Assembly (NCBI RefSeq): GCF_000497445.1
Contig: NZ_CM002285.1
Location: 2,587,304 to 2,651,303 of the forward strand
DNA: 64,000 nucleotides
Source of the DNA: Streptomyces roseochromogenus subsp. oscitans DS 12.976
GTDB lineage: Bacteria > Actinomycetota > Actinomycetes > Streptomycetales > Streptomycetaceae
Direction of reading: 5' to 3'
This document shows, one piece after another, positions 17,582 through 25,911 of the stretch. Position 1 is the first letter of the stretch; the number at the start of each line of letters is the position of its first letter. The position numbers were made by a program, and so were the translations under genes. Under the pieces are notes generated by a model. It searched no databases, was not told the DNA's origin, and saw only the letters and a program-made list of their open reading frames with translations.

Positions 17582-18931
17582 TCAGTAGACGGCCGCGGCC
17601 ACATCGGCGGCGTTGCGTACCGTCGTGACCTGGCTGCGGTCGGGAGAGCCTTTCGCGTCGGCCAGGTACATTCCGGATCCGTGCAGCACGACTTCGTCGA
17701 ATCCGTCCGCGAGGCCGCGCTCAAGCCCGTTCAGCACCCCGGTCATTCCCATCACCAAGGACCACTCGCCGAGTTGGCGCGGGTCGACGGGCAGCGACTG
17801 CGCACCGGCGTTCACCAGCCGCCGCACCTCGCCGTAGCGTCGGACGCACTCGAGCAGGGAGACGACGATGCCGGAACCCCCGTGCCGGGCGATGAGGGAC
17901 GTCATCTCGGGAGCTGTCGGTGGGTTGTGGGTGTAGAACGTCGGTTCCAGGTTTTCCTGGGTCTCCCACGTCGCCTGCGGGAAGTGAGCGGATTCGTACT
18001 GCTCGAAGATCCCGTCGGTGTCGTTCAACTTCCAGTTCAGCCGGGGAAGTTCGCCGGTCTTCGCCTGGAGGTGGTGGCGCACCATGTCGCTGGTGGCGAG
18101 GTGCTGCACAAGGAGGAAGCCGGGCTGGTGGTACGGGATTCCCAAGTCGGCCATGGTGTTCAGCCCGTGCTGATAGCCCAGGAGTCCGTATGCGCTGGAG
18201 ACGGCGTGCGCGTGCAGGCGACGCTTGCCCGGCTCAGGGTCGGCGAACTCGCGCTCGTAGAAGGCCCGGCATGCGTCGGCGACCTTGTAGTTGCCGATGT
18301 CGAGCGAGTACCAGACACGTTCGTCGCGTCCTGCCGAGGCCTGGGCGAAGTCCGTGCCGATCTGCTTGACATCTCCGGCCTCGGGGCCGTCGTAGACCAG
18401 GATCGGGTTGCGGGAGCGCAGCTCGGCGTCGTCGGTGAGGATGCTCCGGCGGAACTTGTACAGCGTGGACGAGGGGGTCAAAGTGACGATGCGCAGCTTG
18501 TCGGGGGTAGCGAGTTCCAGCTCCAGGGCGCGGGCGACAGCGTCGCGCAGCGCGTTGGCCTTGTTGCCGGAGGACGGCGTAAAGATCATTACCGAGTCGC
18601 CGGTGAGATCGATGTGGTGCACGGCACGGGCGACCATGAGTAACGAGGCGGTGGTCTTGGTCGTGCGCGTCCCGGGGTTCTTCATCAGGTCGAGCAGTGT
18701 GATGCGTCGCCCCGCGTGGCTGCCCAGCGGATCCCAGCCGGCCCGCGCGACGTCGAAGAACTCCTCCCAGGTGTCGGTCAGTTGCGGGTAGTCGAAGTCC
18801 GGGGCGAATCCGCTGGTGGCAGACTGTCCCAGCAGTCGGAGAGAAGCTTCCTTCACTCCCGCGTAGTACCGGACGATGAGGCTGTGCGAGTCGGTGGTCT
18901 TGATCTTTTCGGTGAAGATCTGAGAGCTCAC
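17582..18931 (-). CDS. DUF6002-like protein, related to fold-type II PLP enzymes
   Basis: A 449-residue cytoplasmic protein from GTG 18931. The block NPGTRTTKTTASLLMVARA and IFTPSSGNKANALRDAVARA resembles the lysine helix and the SSGN phosphate-binding loop of threonine-synthase/tryptophan-synthase-beta enzymes; Lys in TRTTK is the candidate Schiff-base residue. As I recall, the overall pattern (LLDLMKNPGTRTTKT ... VYDGPEAGDVK ... VWYSLDIGNYKVADA) is that of the uncharacterised DUF6002 family found in streptomycete natural-product clusters. Here it lies between a flavoprotein and an LLM oxidoreductase, so a beta-replacement or amino-acid-forming step is a reasonable but unproven idea. Confidence 0.6.
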   Translation of the reverse strand: MSSQIFTEKIKTTDSHSLIVRYYAGVKEASLRLLGQSATSGFAPDFDYPQLTDTWEEFFDVARAGWDPLGSHAGRRITLLDLMKNPGTRTTKTTASLLMVARAVHHIDLTGDSVMIFTPSSGNKANALRDAVARALELELATPDKLRIVTLTPSSTLYKFRRSILTDDAELRSRNPILVYDGPEAGDVKQIGTDFAQASAGRDERVWYSLDIGNYKVADACRAFYEREFADPEPGKRRLHAHAVSSAYGLLGYQHGLNTMADLGIPYHQPGFLLVQHLATSDMVRHHLQAKTGELPRLNWKLNDTDGIFEQYESAHFPQATWETQENLEPTFYTHNPPTAPEMTSLIARHGGSGIVVSLLECVRRYGEVRRLVNAGAQSLPVDPRQLGEWSLVMGMTGVLNGLERGLADGFDEVVLHGSGMYLADAKGSPDRSQVTTVRNAADVAAAVY

Positions 18932-18987
18932 GCGAAGGGACCTGCCTTTCTGATCGGTTCAGATGCGACTGAGTCGGCCGGATCGGT

Positions 18988-20490
18988 TCAAGGGGTGAGT
19001 TCGGCGAGGAATTGGTCTGCGATGACGCGGGCTCGCCGGCCGATCATGAGCATGGAGCTGGTGTAGTAGTGGACGCCGGCCGTCAGGTGACCCAAGGCAT
19101 AGGCCCGGGGTTCCTCAAGTCCGGGCGCGGTGATGAGGCGATTGGTGCCGGGGTCGACGTCGAGCCCTCCGAAGCGGTGCATCCGCGCGGCGCCCGACCG
19201 CACCAGGCTGTCCACCAGCGGTACGGCCGTCTCCGGCACGGCCGCCGCGTTCGGCCGGATGGTGTTCACCACGACATCGGCTGTCATACGGCCCTCGGCG
19301 GTGGATACGGAGAAGCGGGGTAACGCGTCTTGGCGTTCATGTACGCCGCTCACTCCGCGCCGTACGTGCAATCGCCCTTCCTCGGCAGCGGCCAGCAGGC
19401 GGGCGGCAGTCCGTGGCGGCATGGGGCTGAGCAGGCTGTGATAGCGCTGATGCCAGTGGGACAGGAACAGCTGGCGTTCCGGGCCGGGCATGGCGTGCCA
19501 GATCTGTTCGATGGAATCGAGCGTCCCTTGTACGACGATGCTCTGCCACACCCCGAGTCCGTCCCGGGCCTGGCGCAGTTGTCGCTTGAGTCTGCAGGCG
19601 AAGGGCTCGGACGGATCGGCGTCGGCCATGGCCCTGCCCGGTTCGGCGCCAGCCGCCCGTATCTCCTTGCTCACCAGTGCCATCAGACGTGCGCAGGTCA
19701 TCACGGGATCGGTGGCCAGCGCTCCGCTCATCGCCTCCCGGGACAGATGCCGCAATCGCGGTGGCGGGACGTTGGTGCGTACGGCCGGCAGCAGGCCGGT
19801 GCGTGAGGCCATGGTGATACCGCCGCGGTGACCGTTCTCCAAGAGGAAGAGCACGGTGTCCACGGCGGTCAGACCCGTTCCGAGCACGAGGACATGAGCG
19901 GTCTTCGGCACCGCAGCCAGACGGTCCCAGAGCGGGTAGGGGTCTTGGATGTATCCGGCGTGTCCGTCGAGCCCATGGACGTCGACCGGCCCGCCCGTGC
20001 CGACGCACAGCACAAGCCGGTCCTGGCCGTCGAACTGCCGCCCGTCATCCGTGTGCAGACAGATGCTCTCGGGGCCGATGCTCGCCCGCGTCACCGCGGC
20101 TGTGACGACGCGTACCGGTCGGCCGTGGTCTGCCATTCTGCCGACGATGTCGTCTGCTCTCGCTGCCAGGTACTCACCGAACAGACGACGAGGCAGGAAG
20201 TCCTGTGGTCCGGCCGCACGGATCGCGGTGCCGTTCGCAGCAACCTGTGTCGTGACCCACTCGAGAAAGTCACCGGGCATGTCGGGCAGCAGGGACATGC
20301 GGCCCACCGGGACGTTGAGAAGTGCGCTGTCCGAATCCGGGTGATAGGCCCGGCCGGGTCCGATGTCCTTGGCGGACTCGAAGACCGTGACGTCGATATC
20401 GGGTAACTGTTCCCGGGTGAGCGCGGCCAGCAGGGCTGTCGCCGCGCCGCCACCCCCTACTATTGCCAGTCTCATGCCATCCGCTTCCAT
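18988..20490 (-). CDS. FAD/NAD(P)-binding protein (NAD_binding_9 type)
   Basis: A 500-residue flavoprotein. MRLAIVGGGGAATALLAAL is the FAD-binding Rossmann motif and ALLNVPVGRMSLLPDMPGDFL matches the NAD_binding_9 family signature, as in the larger relative at 3961-5880 (FNIQAGRMSLF). A second dinucleotide region appears at VLVLGTGLTAVDTVLFLL. It is likely an oxidase or monooxygenase component acting on a small metabolite. ATG 20490 is the longest start; ATG 20475, with GGAAGCGGA ahead, is a good alternative. It is 27 bp after the TPP-binding beta subunit gene and 56 bp before the DUF6002-like gene. Confidence 0.8.
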   Translation of the reverse strand: MEADGMRLAIVGGGGAATALLAALTREQLPDIDVTVFESAKDIGPGRAYHPDSDSALLNVPVGRMSLLPDMPGDFLEWVTTQVAANGTAIRAAGPQDFLPRRLFGEYLAARADDIVGRMADHGRPVRVVTAAVTRASIGPESICLHTDDGRQFDGQDRLVLCVGTGGPVDVHGLDGHAGYIQDPYPLWDRLAAVPKTAHVLVLGTGLTAVDTVLFLLENGHRGGITMASRTGLLPAVRTNVPPPRLRHLSREAMSGALATDPVMTCARLMALVSKEIRAAGAEPGRAMADADPSEPFACRLKRQLRQARDGLGVWQSIVVQGTLDSIEQIWHAMPGPERQLFLSHWHQRYHSLLSPMPPRTAARLLAAAEEGRLHVRRGVSGVHERQDALPRFSVSTAEGRMTADVVVNTIRPNAAAVPETAVPLVDSLVRSGAARMHRFGGLDVDPGTNRLITAPGLEEPRAYALGHLTAGVHYYTSSMLMIGRRARVIADQFLAELTP

Positions 20491-20517
20491 GGGGTCGATC
20501 AGCGAGCGAAACGTCGG

Positions 20518-21108
20518 TCACCTGGGCACTGTTGAGCGATGGCCGACGACGCCTTCCGTGAACCGTCGCGCGTGTTCGGGCAGTGGCTGCGAGATGCGGG
20601 CGGGCGGCGGGGAGTCGATCCCCCGGAGGACACAATGGACGAATCGGGGGCCTGCGGGCTGGTCCAGGAATTCGTCCAGCAGGCTGGTCAGCTGCCCGAC
20701 GCCGGTGACGGTGTGCACGGATCGGTATCCAGTGGTGCGCGCCAGGGCGGCGAAGTCGAATGCCGCCTTCGGCGTGCCCTGCCCACCTGTGGAGGCGTAC
20801 TGACCGTCGTCGAGGACGATGTGCGCCAAGGGCAGTTCGCGACGGGTCCCCACCGATATGAGCCCGACGGGGTTCATGAGAACACTGCCGTCACCGTCGA
20901 CGACCACGGTCGGTGTGCCCACCGTGGCCGCGACGCCGGTCCCCACGGAAAGGGCCAGCCCCATGGACCCCGTCATGTAGAAGTGCTGGGGACGGTCGGC
21001 GACACCCGCACCGATTCGTGAGGCGTACCCGGTGGTGAAGACGACGGGTAAGCCCGGTGTGCATCGGACGATCTCCGTGATGGCTTGCGTCTTGGTGAAG
21101 GAGTTCAT
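20518..21108 (-). CDS. TPP-dependent decarboxylase, pyrophosphate-binding subunit (ComE / phosphonopyruvate decarboxylase C-half-like)
   Basis: A 196-residue subunit. VVVDGDGSVLMN is the GDG-(x)n-N thiamine-diphosphate motif, and VLDDGQYASTGGQGTP matches the STGGQ segment typical of sulfopyruvate and phosphonopyruvate decarboxylases. Together with the upstream gene it makes one split alpha/beta enzyme that should decarboxylate a 3-substituted pyruvate to an aldehyde. ATG 21108 overlaps the upstream stop codon in ATGA, which favours it over GTG 21117. No PEP mutase (pepM) or ComABC gene is in the window, so the substrate is not fixed. Confidence 0.82.
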   Translation of the reverse strand: MNSFTKTQAITEIVRCTPGLPVVFTTGYASRIGAGVADRPQHFYMTGSMGLALSVGTGVAATVGTPTVVVDGDGSVLMNPVGLISVGTRRELPLAHIVLDDGQYASTGGQGTPKAAFDFAALARTTGYRSVHTVTGVGQLTSLLDEFLDQPAGPRFVHCVLRGIDSPPPARISQPLPEHARRFTEGVVGHRSTVPR

Positions 21109-21665
21109 GCGGACCACCCGAAGAAGTCGGGCCTGACGAGCAGGGCGTAAGGCTCGTGCTTCTCGTCCAGGACACGCAGGGCTTCGAGCAGCTGATCGTT
21201 GACGTGGTCGGCCTCCAGGGTCTGGTAGCCGATGCCGAGTCCCTGGAGGATGGGCTCGGTGAGCTTCCCCATGCCTGCGTTCTCCGGAGTGGGGTCCGCA
21301 TGCGTACCGCGCATACTCACGATCAGCAGCATGGGTATCCGGTACGGGGCGACCAGGGAGGCCAGTGCGTTGACCGAGTTCCCGAAGCCGGAGTTCTGCA
21401 TGAGGACGACGGGCTTGGCCCCGCAGAGCGCCGCACCTGCCGCTTCGCCGACGGCATTGTCCTCGCGGGCGATGACCATGTAGTCGTCACGCCCTTCGAG
21501 TCTGGCCAGGAGCGGAGCCAGAATTCCGCACGGTGTCGCGAAGTAGGGCCCGAACGGCAGGTCCGTGAGACCGTCACTCACGGACCGGGCGGTTTCCTTC
21601 TGCATCGCTTGGCTGGGCAAGGTCCCCCCAAGGTCGGTGACATCGCGTCGAGTTGCACCAGCCAT
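21105..21665 (-). CDS. TPP-dependent decarboxylase, pyrimidine-binding subunit (ComD / phosphonopyruvate decarboxylase N-half-like)
   Basis: A 186-residue subunit. FGPYFATPCGILAPLLARL opens the Pyr domain, REDNAVGEAAGAALCG holds the Glu that activates the thiamine ring, and VLMQNSGFGNSVNALASL is diagnostic for the ComD/phosphonopyruvate decarboxylase branch. It pairs with the overlapping downstream subunit. In phosphonate pathways this reaction makes phosphonoacetaldehyde irreversible to PEP; in coenzyme M synthesis it makes sulfoacetaldehyde. The ATG at 21665 lies inside a 24-bp palindrome, so expression is probably repressed by a protein bound over the start. Confidence 0.85.
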   Translation of the reverse strand: MAGATRRDVTDLGGTLPSQAMQKETARSVSDGLTDLPFGPYFATPCGILAPLLARLEGRDDYMVIAREDNAVGEAAGAALCGAKPVVLMQNSGFGNSVNALASLVAPYRIPMLLIVSMRGTHADPTPENAGMGKLTEPILQGLGIGYQTLEADHVNDQLLEALRVLDEKHEPYALLVRPDFFGWSA

Positions 21666-21683
21666 CCGCTATAGCGGACGGCT
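21660..21683. promoter_or_regulatory. Palindromic operator candidate over the decarboxylase start
   Basis: A 24-bp inverted repeat with only two mismatched positions and a perfect 14-bp core TCCGCTATAGCGGA (21665-21678). The half-site AGCGGATGGC occurs exactly on the minus strand (21661-21670) and again on the plus strand at 21728-21737. The arrangement lies between the divergent biosynthesis cluster and the XRE regulator gene at 21817, so it is the natural binding site for that regulator. Confidence 0.65.
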
Positions 21684-21816
21684 GGTGATGCGATCGTAAG
21701 CTGAAATCATGCGCTTCTGTCAACAACAGCGGATGGCGGGTCACCTGGACGGGTAGGCTTCGATCCACGCAGGCGGGTAGTCCGCCGAGCAGACATCTCT
21801 CTGACGAGGACGGCGG

Positions 21817-22299
21817 ATGACCAGCGGCGATGACACCCCAGACCAGGCCGCCCGACCGTTGCTGGGCAAGATCGACGTCCGCCTCAACGAGCTCATCGCC
21901 GCCTTCTACCCTGACGAGCGCAAACGCCCGGGGTACACCAAGCTCGCCCAGGAGATCAGGGAAACCACGGGTGGGGCGATCTCCGGCACCTACCTGTGGG
22001 AACTGGCCACGGGCAAGAAGCGCAATGTGACCCTCGAACAACTCTCCGTCCTGGCTGAGTTCTTCGGCGTCCCACCGGCGTACTTCTTCAACGAGGACGT
22101 GGCGGAGCGAGTGAGCTCGCAGCTCAAGCTGGCCGCCGCGCTGCGCGACACCCGAGTGCGCAACCTGGCGCTGAGGGCCGACGGACTGTCCGGCGAAAGC
22201 CTGGACGCCCTGCTCGCCATGGTGGCCGAAGCGCGAAAACTGCAGAACCTCTCGCCCATCGAGGAGTGGGACGAACGGACTGGGACGTCCGATGCGTAA
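21817..22299 (+). CDS. XRE family transcriptional regulator
   Basis: A 160-residue DNA-binding protein. LAQEIRETTGGAISGTYLWELATGKKRNVTLEQLSVLAEFFGVPPAYFF is read in pieces as an XRE-type helix-turn-helix of the subclass found in actinobacteria upstream of ImmA/IrrE metallopeptidase genes. The C-terminus is helical. It opens a three-gene operon with the peptidase and a MAB_1171c-like membrane protein, divergent from the decarboxylase cluster. It is the likely ligand-sensitive repressor of the palindrome at 21660-21683. Confidence 0.9.
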   Translation: MTSGDDTPDQAARPLLGKIDVRLNELIAAFYPDERKRPGYTKLAQEIRETTGGAISGTYLWELATGKKRNVTLEQLSVLAEFFGVPPAYFFNEDVAERVSSQLKLAAALRDTRVRNLALRADGLSGESLDALLAMVAEARKLQNLSPIEEWDERTGTSDA

Positions 22300-22413
22300 C
22301 CCTCCTCATTCGGACGGGCTCACCGGACAACTCAGTGCGCAGGACGGTCATGTGCTCCGGCCCAGGCGTCCCCACCGCCCGCCTCCAGCGAATCGCCAAC
22401 CGCAGGAACTCAT

Positions 22414-22926
22414 ATGCCATTCACCTACAGAAGGCTGCGTCGACACTGCCGGCTTCTGATGGACCGATTACGCCTTCCCCGAGAGCTTTCAGTGGAGGAA
22501 CTCTGCGAACACCTGGCCCGGCAGCGAGGGCGCGCCTTGTATCTGCACCCTCTGCCTCCCCAGGTGACCTCCGGTGGCGCTTGCGGCATATGGATGGCCA
22601 CCGACACGGAAGACCACATCTTCTCGGAGGCGCGGACGACCAGGTTCCATCGGGAGCACATCATTCTCCACGAGATCGCGCACATGTTGCTCGACCATCA
22701 CCACATCGGCCCGAGCCACGGGACGGGCCCGCTCCAACACCTGTTCACCGACCTGGATCCCGAGACGGTGCGTCGACTGCTGGCACGCACCAACTACATC
22801 AGTCGCCAGGAGCAGGAAGCCGAAATGCTGGCCAGCCTGATCAAGACCGTCGTCCTTCGGACCGAGGACGACCAGCAGACGGAGGTGCTGCGCAAGCTCT
22901 CGGAGGCACTAGGGGTGGACGCTTGA
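22414..22926 (+). CDS. ImmA/IrrE family metallopeptidase
   Basis: A 170-residue cytoplasmic protein with a clear zinc-peptidase motif HEIAHMLLDH (His86, Glu87, His90) and downstream NYISRQEQEAEMLASLI, where the second acidic ligand usually sits. ImmA/IrrE peptidases cleave XRE repressors (ImmR, DdrO), so the XRE protein encoded just upstream is the probable substrate. The next gene overlaps its stop codon in TTGA (22923-22926). A 114-bp spacer separates it from the XRE gene. Confidence 0.92.
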   Translation: MPFTYRRLRRHCRLLMDRLRLPRELSVEELCEHLARQRGRALYLHPLPPQVTSGGACGIWMATDTEDHIFSEARTTRFHREHIILHEIAHMLLDHHHIGPSHGTGPLQHLFTDLDPETVRRLLARTNYISRQEQEAEMLASLIKTVVLRTEDDQQTEVLRKLSEALGVDA

Positions 22927-24089
22927 CTCTGCTCCTCCGACCGTCGGGGCTGGGCCTCTCGCTCCAAGCCGCCGGAGCGCTCGCCATCTGGATCTGCGTA
23001 GTGCTGCGTGCCCCAGCGGCGATCCGTTCGTACGAACAACGAATCCTGTGGCTGGCAGTCACCACGGCCGGCCTGGCCATGACACTGAATCTCCAGGACA
23101 TTTCGGGTGCGGTCCGCGATGTGTTCGGCCCGACACATCTCGTGGATCTGGCAGCGAATCTCTGCGGAGTGCTCTCTTCGGCCGCCGTGCTCGACTTCGC
23201 CATGGTGGCCACCGCCAAGCGATGGTCCAGGCGCCTTCTGTACACGTCGGCGACCGGCGTCATGACCGTTCTGTCGTTCATCGACCTCACATCGGGCCCG
23301 CACGGCAGGCACCTGGTCACCAGCCCGGCTGGGCCCACTCCCACCGCTGTCTTCTGGTGGATCACAGTGGCGACACATCTCACCGCGGACACGGTGTGCG
23401 TCTGGCTCCTCCTCAGACATGGCCGGCACGGTGCCAGCCAGCCGCTCAAGACGATGCTGGCGCTCTTCGCGCTGGGTACGGCCTTCTCCGGAGCCTTCTG
23501 GTCGGGATACCTGCTCCTTCTGATCGGCTACAGCTCTCACCTCCCTGGGCTGCTGCCGATCCTCATGGGCCTCCACGGACTCCTCCGGGCTGCGGCTCTG
23601 GCCATACCGACGTTCAGGGCGGCGACCAAGGCCAGAACGTGCTGGCACCTGTGGCCACTGTGGCGGGAACTGGTGGACGCCGTCCCCCACATAGCCCTGG
23701 CGAAGCCTCGCCCACGACTGGTGGAGCTGCTGTGGCCCCGAGGATCATGGCGGCTTACCGAGTATCGGAAGATCATAGAGATACGGGACGCGGTTCTCGT
23801 GCTGCGCGATTACATCACGCCGCAGTTGGCACAACTCGCGCGCGGGCACATCGGCACCTCGGCGGCGCTCACTCCCGACAGGGCCAAGGCGGCGCTCGTG
23901 GCCTGTCTGCTCAAGGAGGCTTGCAGCGCTCGACTGGCTGGGCGTCCCCCCGAGGCACAGTCGATCGGCCTCACGGCAATCGGTGGTGACGATCTCGCGG
24001 AGGAGACCGAATTCCTGCTGGAAGTGGCTCGGGCCTACGCTTCACCCCTCGTCGGCTCGTTCAGCGCTCACATTGCGCGGTCGGCCTGA
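22923..24089 (+). CDS. MAB_1171c-like multi-pass membrane protein
   Basis: The frame begins at TTG 22923, overlapping the peptidase stop, and gives 388 residues. About seven membrane helices occupy the first ~230 residues (for example LAVTTAGLAMTLNLQ, ALFALGTAFSGAFWSGYLLLL). A soluble C-terminal domain has YRKIIEIRDAVLVLRDYI, the pattern annotated MAB_1171c family putative transporter. Such proteins are usually encoded next to XRE and ImmA/IrrE genes, as here. A role as a membrane sensor or ligand exporter for the regulator is inference. Confidence 0.82.
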   Translation: MTLLLRPSGLGLSLQAAGALAIWICVVLRAPAAIRSYEQRILWLAVTTAGLAMTLNLQDISGAVRDVFGPTHLVDLAANLCGVLSSAAVLDFAMVATAKRWSRRLLYTSATGVMTVLSFIDLTSGPHGRHLVTSPAGPTPTAVFWWITVATHLTADTVCVWLLLRHGRHGASQPLKTMLALFALGTAFSGAFWSGYLLLLIGYSSHLPGLLPILMGLHGLLRAAALAIPTFRAATKARTCWHLWPLWRELVDAVPHIALAKPRPRLVELLWPRGSWRLTEYRKIIEIRDAVLVLRDYITPQLAQLARGHIGTSAALTPDRAKAALVACLLKEACSARLAGRPPEAQSIGLTAIGGDDLAEETEFLLEVARAYASPLVGSFSAHIARSA

Positions 24090-24101
24090 TCGCGACGCGA
24101 G

Positions 24102-24540
24102 GTCACAGCTGGAGCGACGTTGCTTGCAGAAATTCCATGAGACCGTGCGCGCCGAGTTCTCGTCCGACGCCCGACTGCTTGTAGCCGCCGAACGGAGCGA
24201 GCGGGTTGTACGCACCGCCGATGACCGTCACTCGACCACATGCCATCGAGCGTGCAAAGGCTATTGCCTGCTTCTCGGCCGCCCAGACGGACCCGTGAGG
24301 CCGTACTGGGAGTCATTGGCGATACGCAAGGCGTCCCCCTCGTCCTCGCATTTCATAAACGAGAGTACGGGGCCGAAGATCTCCTGGCGAGCGATGTCCA
24401 TCTCGGCAGTCACGTCAGCGAACACGGTAGGGCGGACGTAGTAACCCTTGTCGCAGCCTTCTGGGGCATCAGGGTCGCAGCCTTCTGGGGCATCAGGGCC
24501 ACCCGCGATAAGGCGGGCGCCTTCTGCCAGGCCTCGACGA
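24102..24540 (-). pseudogene. C-terminal remnant of an aldehyde dehydrogenase
   Basis: Read leftward, the DNA encodes [45 protein letters not shown] and, after a one-base frameshift near 24297, [37 protein letters not shown] and FLQATSLQL before a TGA at 24102. This is unmistakably the last ~150 residues of an NAD(P)-dependent aldehyde dehydrogenase. The catalytic Cys and Glu region and the N-terminal two-thirds are gone, and a 24-bp tandem duplication interrupts it. It abuts the end of the polyamine-binding-protein gene. Confidence 0.85.
24450..24497 (-). repeat. 24-bp tandem duplication inside the ALDH remnant
   Basis: Two exact adjacent copies of a 24-base unit (24450-24473 and 24474-24497) that translate in frame as PDAPEGCD twice. 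It preserves frame, so it could predate or follow inactivation. Confidence 0.9.
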
Positions 24541-24554
24541 GGCAGGCAGCGGCG

Positions 24555-25748
24555 TCACAGCCCCACGATCTTGTTCCAGCGCTTGGCGAACTCCACCCGT
24601 TCCGTGGAGGTGATGTCCCGGGCGATGGCGAGGCGCTTGCGCATGCCGGAGTCCGGGAAGATCAGGGGGTTGTCGGCCAGGGCCGCGGTGTCCTTATCCT
24701 TCGAGGCCGCCAGGACCTCCTTCGCTGCGGGGACCGGGCAGACGTAGTTGACCCAGGCGGCGAGCTTCGCGGCGGTCCCAGGGTCGTAGTAGTAGTCGAT
24801 CAGGCGCTCGGCGTTGGCCTTGTGACGGGCCCGGTTGGGGATCATCAGGGAGTCCGACCACAGCTCGGCGCCCTCCTCGGGCACGAGGAAGCGGATGTCC
24901 GGATTGTCCGCCTGAAGCTGGATGACGTCGCCGGAGTAGGCCTGGCAGGCGAGGACGTCGCCGCTGACCAGGTCCTTGGTGTAGTCGTTGCCGGTGAAGC
25001 GGCGGATCTGGCCGCGCTGGACCTCGCGCTCCACCTCGTCGCAGACGTTGTGGAAGTCGTCCGCCGTCCACTTGGTGATGTCCACGCCGTTGCCCTGCAT
25101 GAGCAGCGCGAACGACTCGTCCAGGCCGGAGAGAAGGGTCACGCGGCCCTTCAAGTCGCTTGCCCAGAGGTCCTTCACATGGCGGATCTCGCGGCCCAGC
25201 TTCTTGCGGTTGTAGGCGATGCCAGTGATGCCCGACTGCCAGGGGACCGTGAAGAGGCGGCCCTTGTCGAAGGCCGGTGAGCGGAGCAGCGGGTCGAGGT
25301 ACTTCGCCACGTTGGGCTGATGGGCCCGGTCCATCTTCTGCACCCAGCCGAGCCGTACGAACCGCGCGCACATCCAGTCGCTGATGACGATCAGGTCGCG
25401 GCCGGTCGACTGGTGGTTCATCAGCGCGGGGCTGATCTTGCCGAAGAACTCGTCGTTGTCGTTGATCTCCTCGACGTAGTCCACCCGTATCCCGGTGCGC
25501 TTCTCGAACGTATCCACCGTCGGCCGCCGGTTCGGGTTCTTGTCGTCGGTGTCGATGTACAGCGGCCAGTTCGCCCAGGTCAGCTTCTTGTCGGCCGTGG
25601 ACTCGTCGGCGACGGCCCGGTCGCCGGGCGCCACATAGGCGGCGGGCACCCCGCAGCCGGCCAGCGCGCCGAACGCGGCGGTGCCGCCTAGGGCGCGCAG
25701 GAGGGAACGGCGGGACAACAGGGGCTTACGGGAAGGAGTCTGAGACAC
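24555..25748 (-). CDS. Spermidine/putrescine-type ABC transporter substrate-binding protein
   Basis: A 397-residue secreted binding protein from GTG 25748. SRRSLLRALGGTAAFGALAGCG is a twin-arginine-like signal with a lipobox Cys, so the mature protein is probably a lipoprotein on the outer face of the membrane. LTWANWPLYID at the mature N-terminus, DLIVISDWMCARFVRLGW, VPWQSGITGIAYN and AGSGDV-like QAYSGDVIQLQ match the PotD/PotF polyamine-binding family. No permease or ATPase genes lie next to it in this window. The adjacent upstream dehydrogenase, Lrp and aminotransferase genes indicate a polyamine utilisation locus. Confidence 0.9.
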   Translation of the reverse strand: MSQTPSRKPLLSRRSLLRALGGTAAFGALAGCGVPAAYVAPGDRAVADESTADKKLTWANWPLYIDTDDKNPNRRPTVDTFEKRTGIRVDYVEEINDNDEFFGKISPALMNHQSTGRDLIVISDWMCARFVRLGWVQKMDRAHQPNVAKYLDPLLRSPAFDKGRLFTVPWQSGITGIAYNRKKLGREIRHVKDLWASDLKGRVTLLSGLDESFALLMQGNGVDITKWTADDFHNVCDEVEREVQRGQIRRFTGNDYTKDLVSGDVLACQAYSGDVIQLQADNPDIRFLVPEEGAELWSDSLMIPNRARHKANAERLIDYYYDPGTAAKLAAWVNYVCPVPAAKEVLAASKDKDTAALADNPLIFPDSGMRKRLAIARDITSTERVEFAKRWNKIVGL

Positions 25749-25911
25749 CCCGGAAGCATGTCGTCCCGCCGGGCAAAGGGGCAATCGACGCTGCGTCGAG
25801 CAAGGCGGGGCCTGCCGGACACCTTGTCGACCAGCCGGCCCAGGGGCGCGGGGAACTACGCGACCAGCCCCCCACACCCGCACCCGAAAAGCGGCCGGCC
25901 CCCGCGGAGCG

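Noticed and set aside
20518..21665. Acetolactate synthase or benzoylformate decarboxylase as the identity of the TPP enzyme
   Set aside because: The split into two short subunits without a central domain, and the STGGQ and NSGFGNSVNAL segments, fit the ComDE/phosphonopyruvate type instead.
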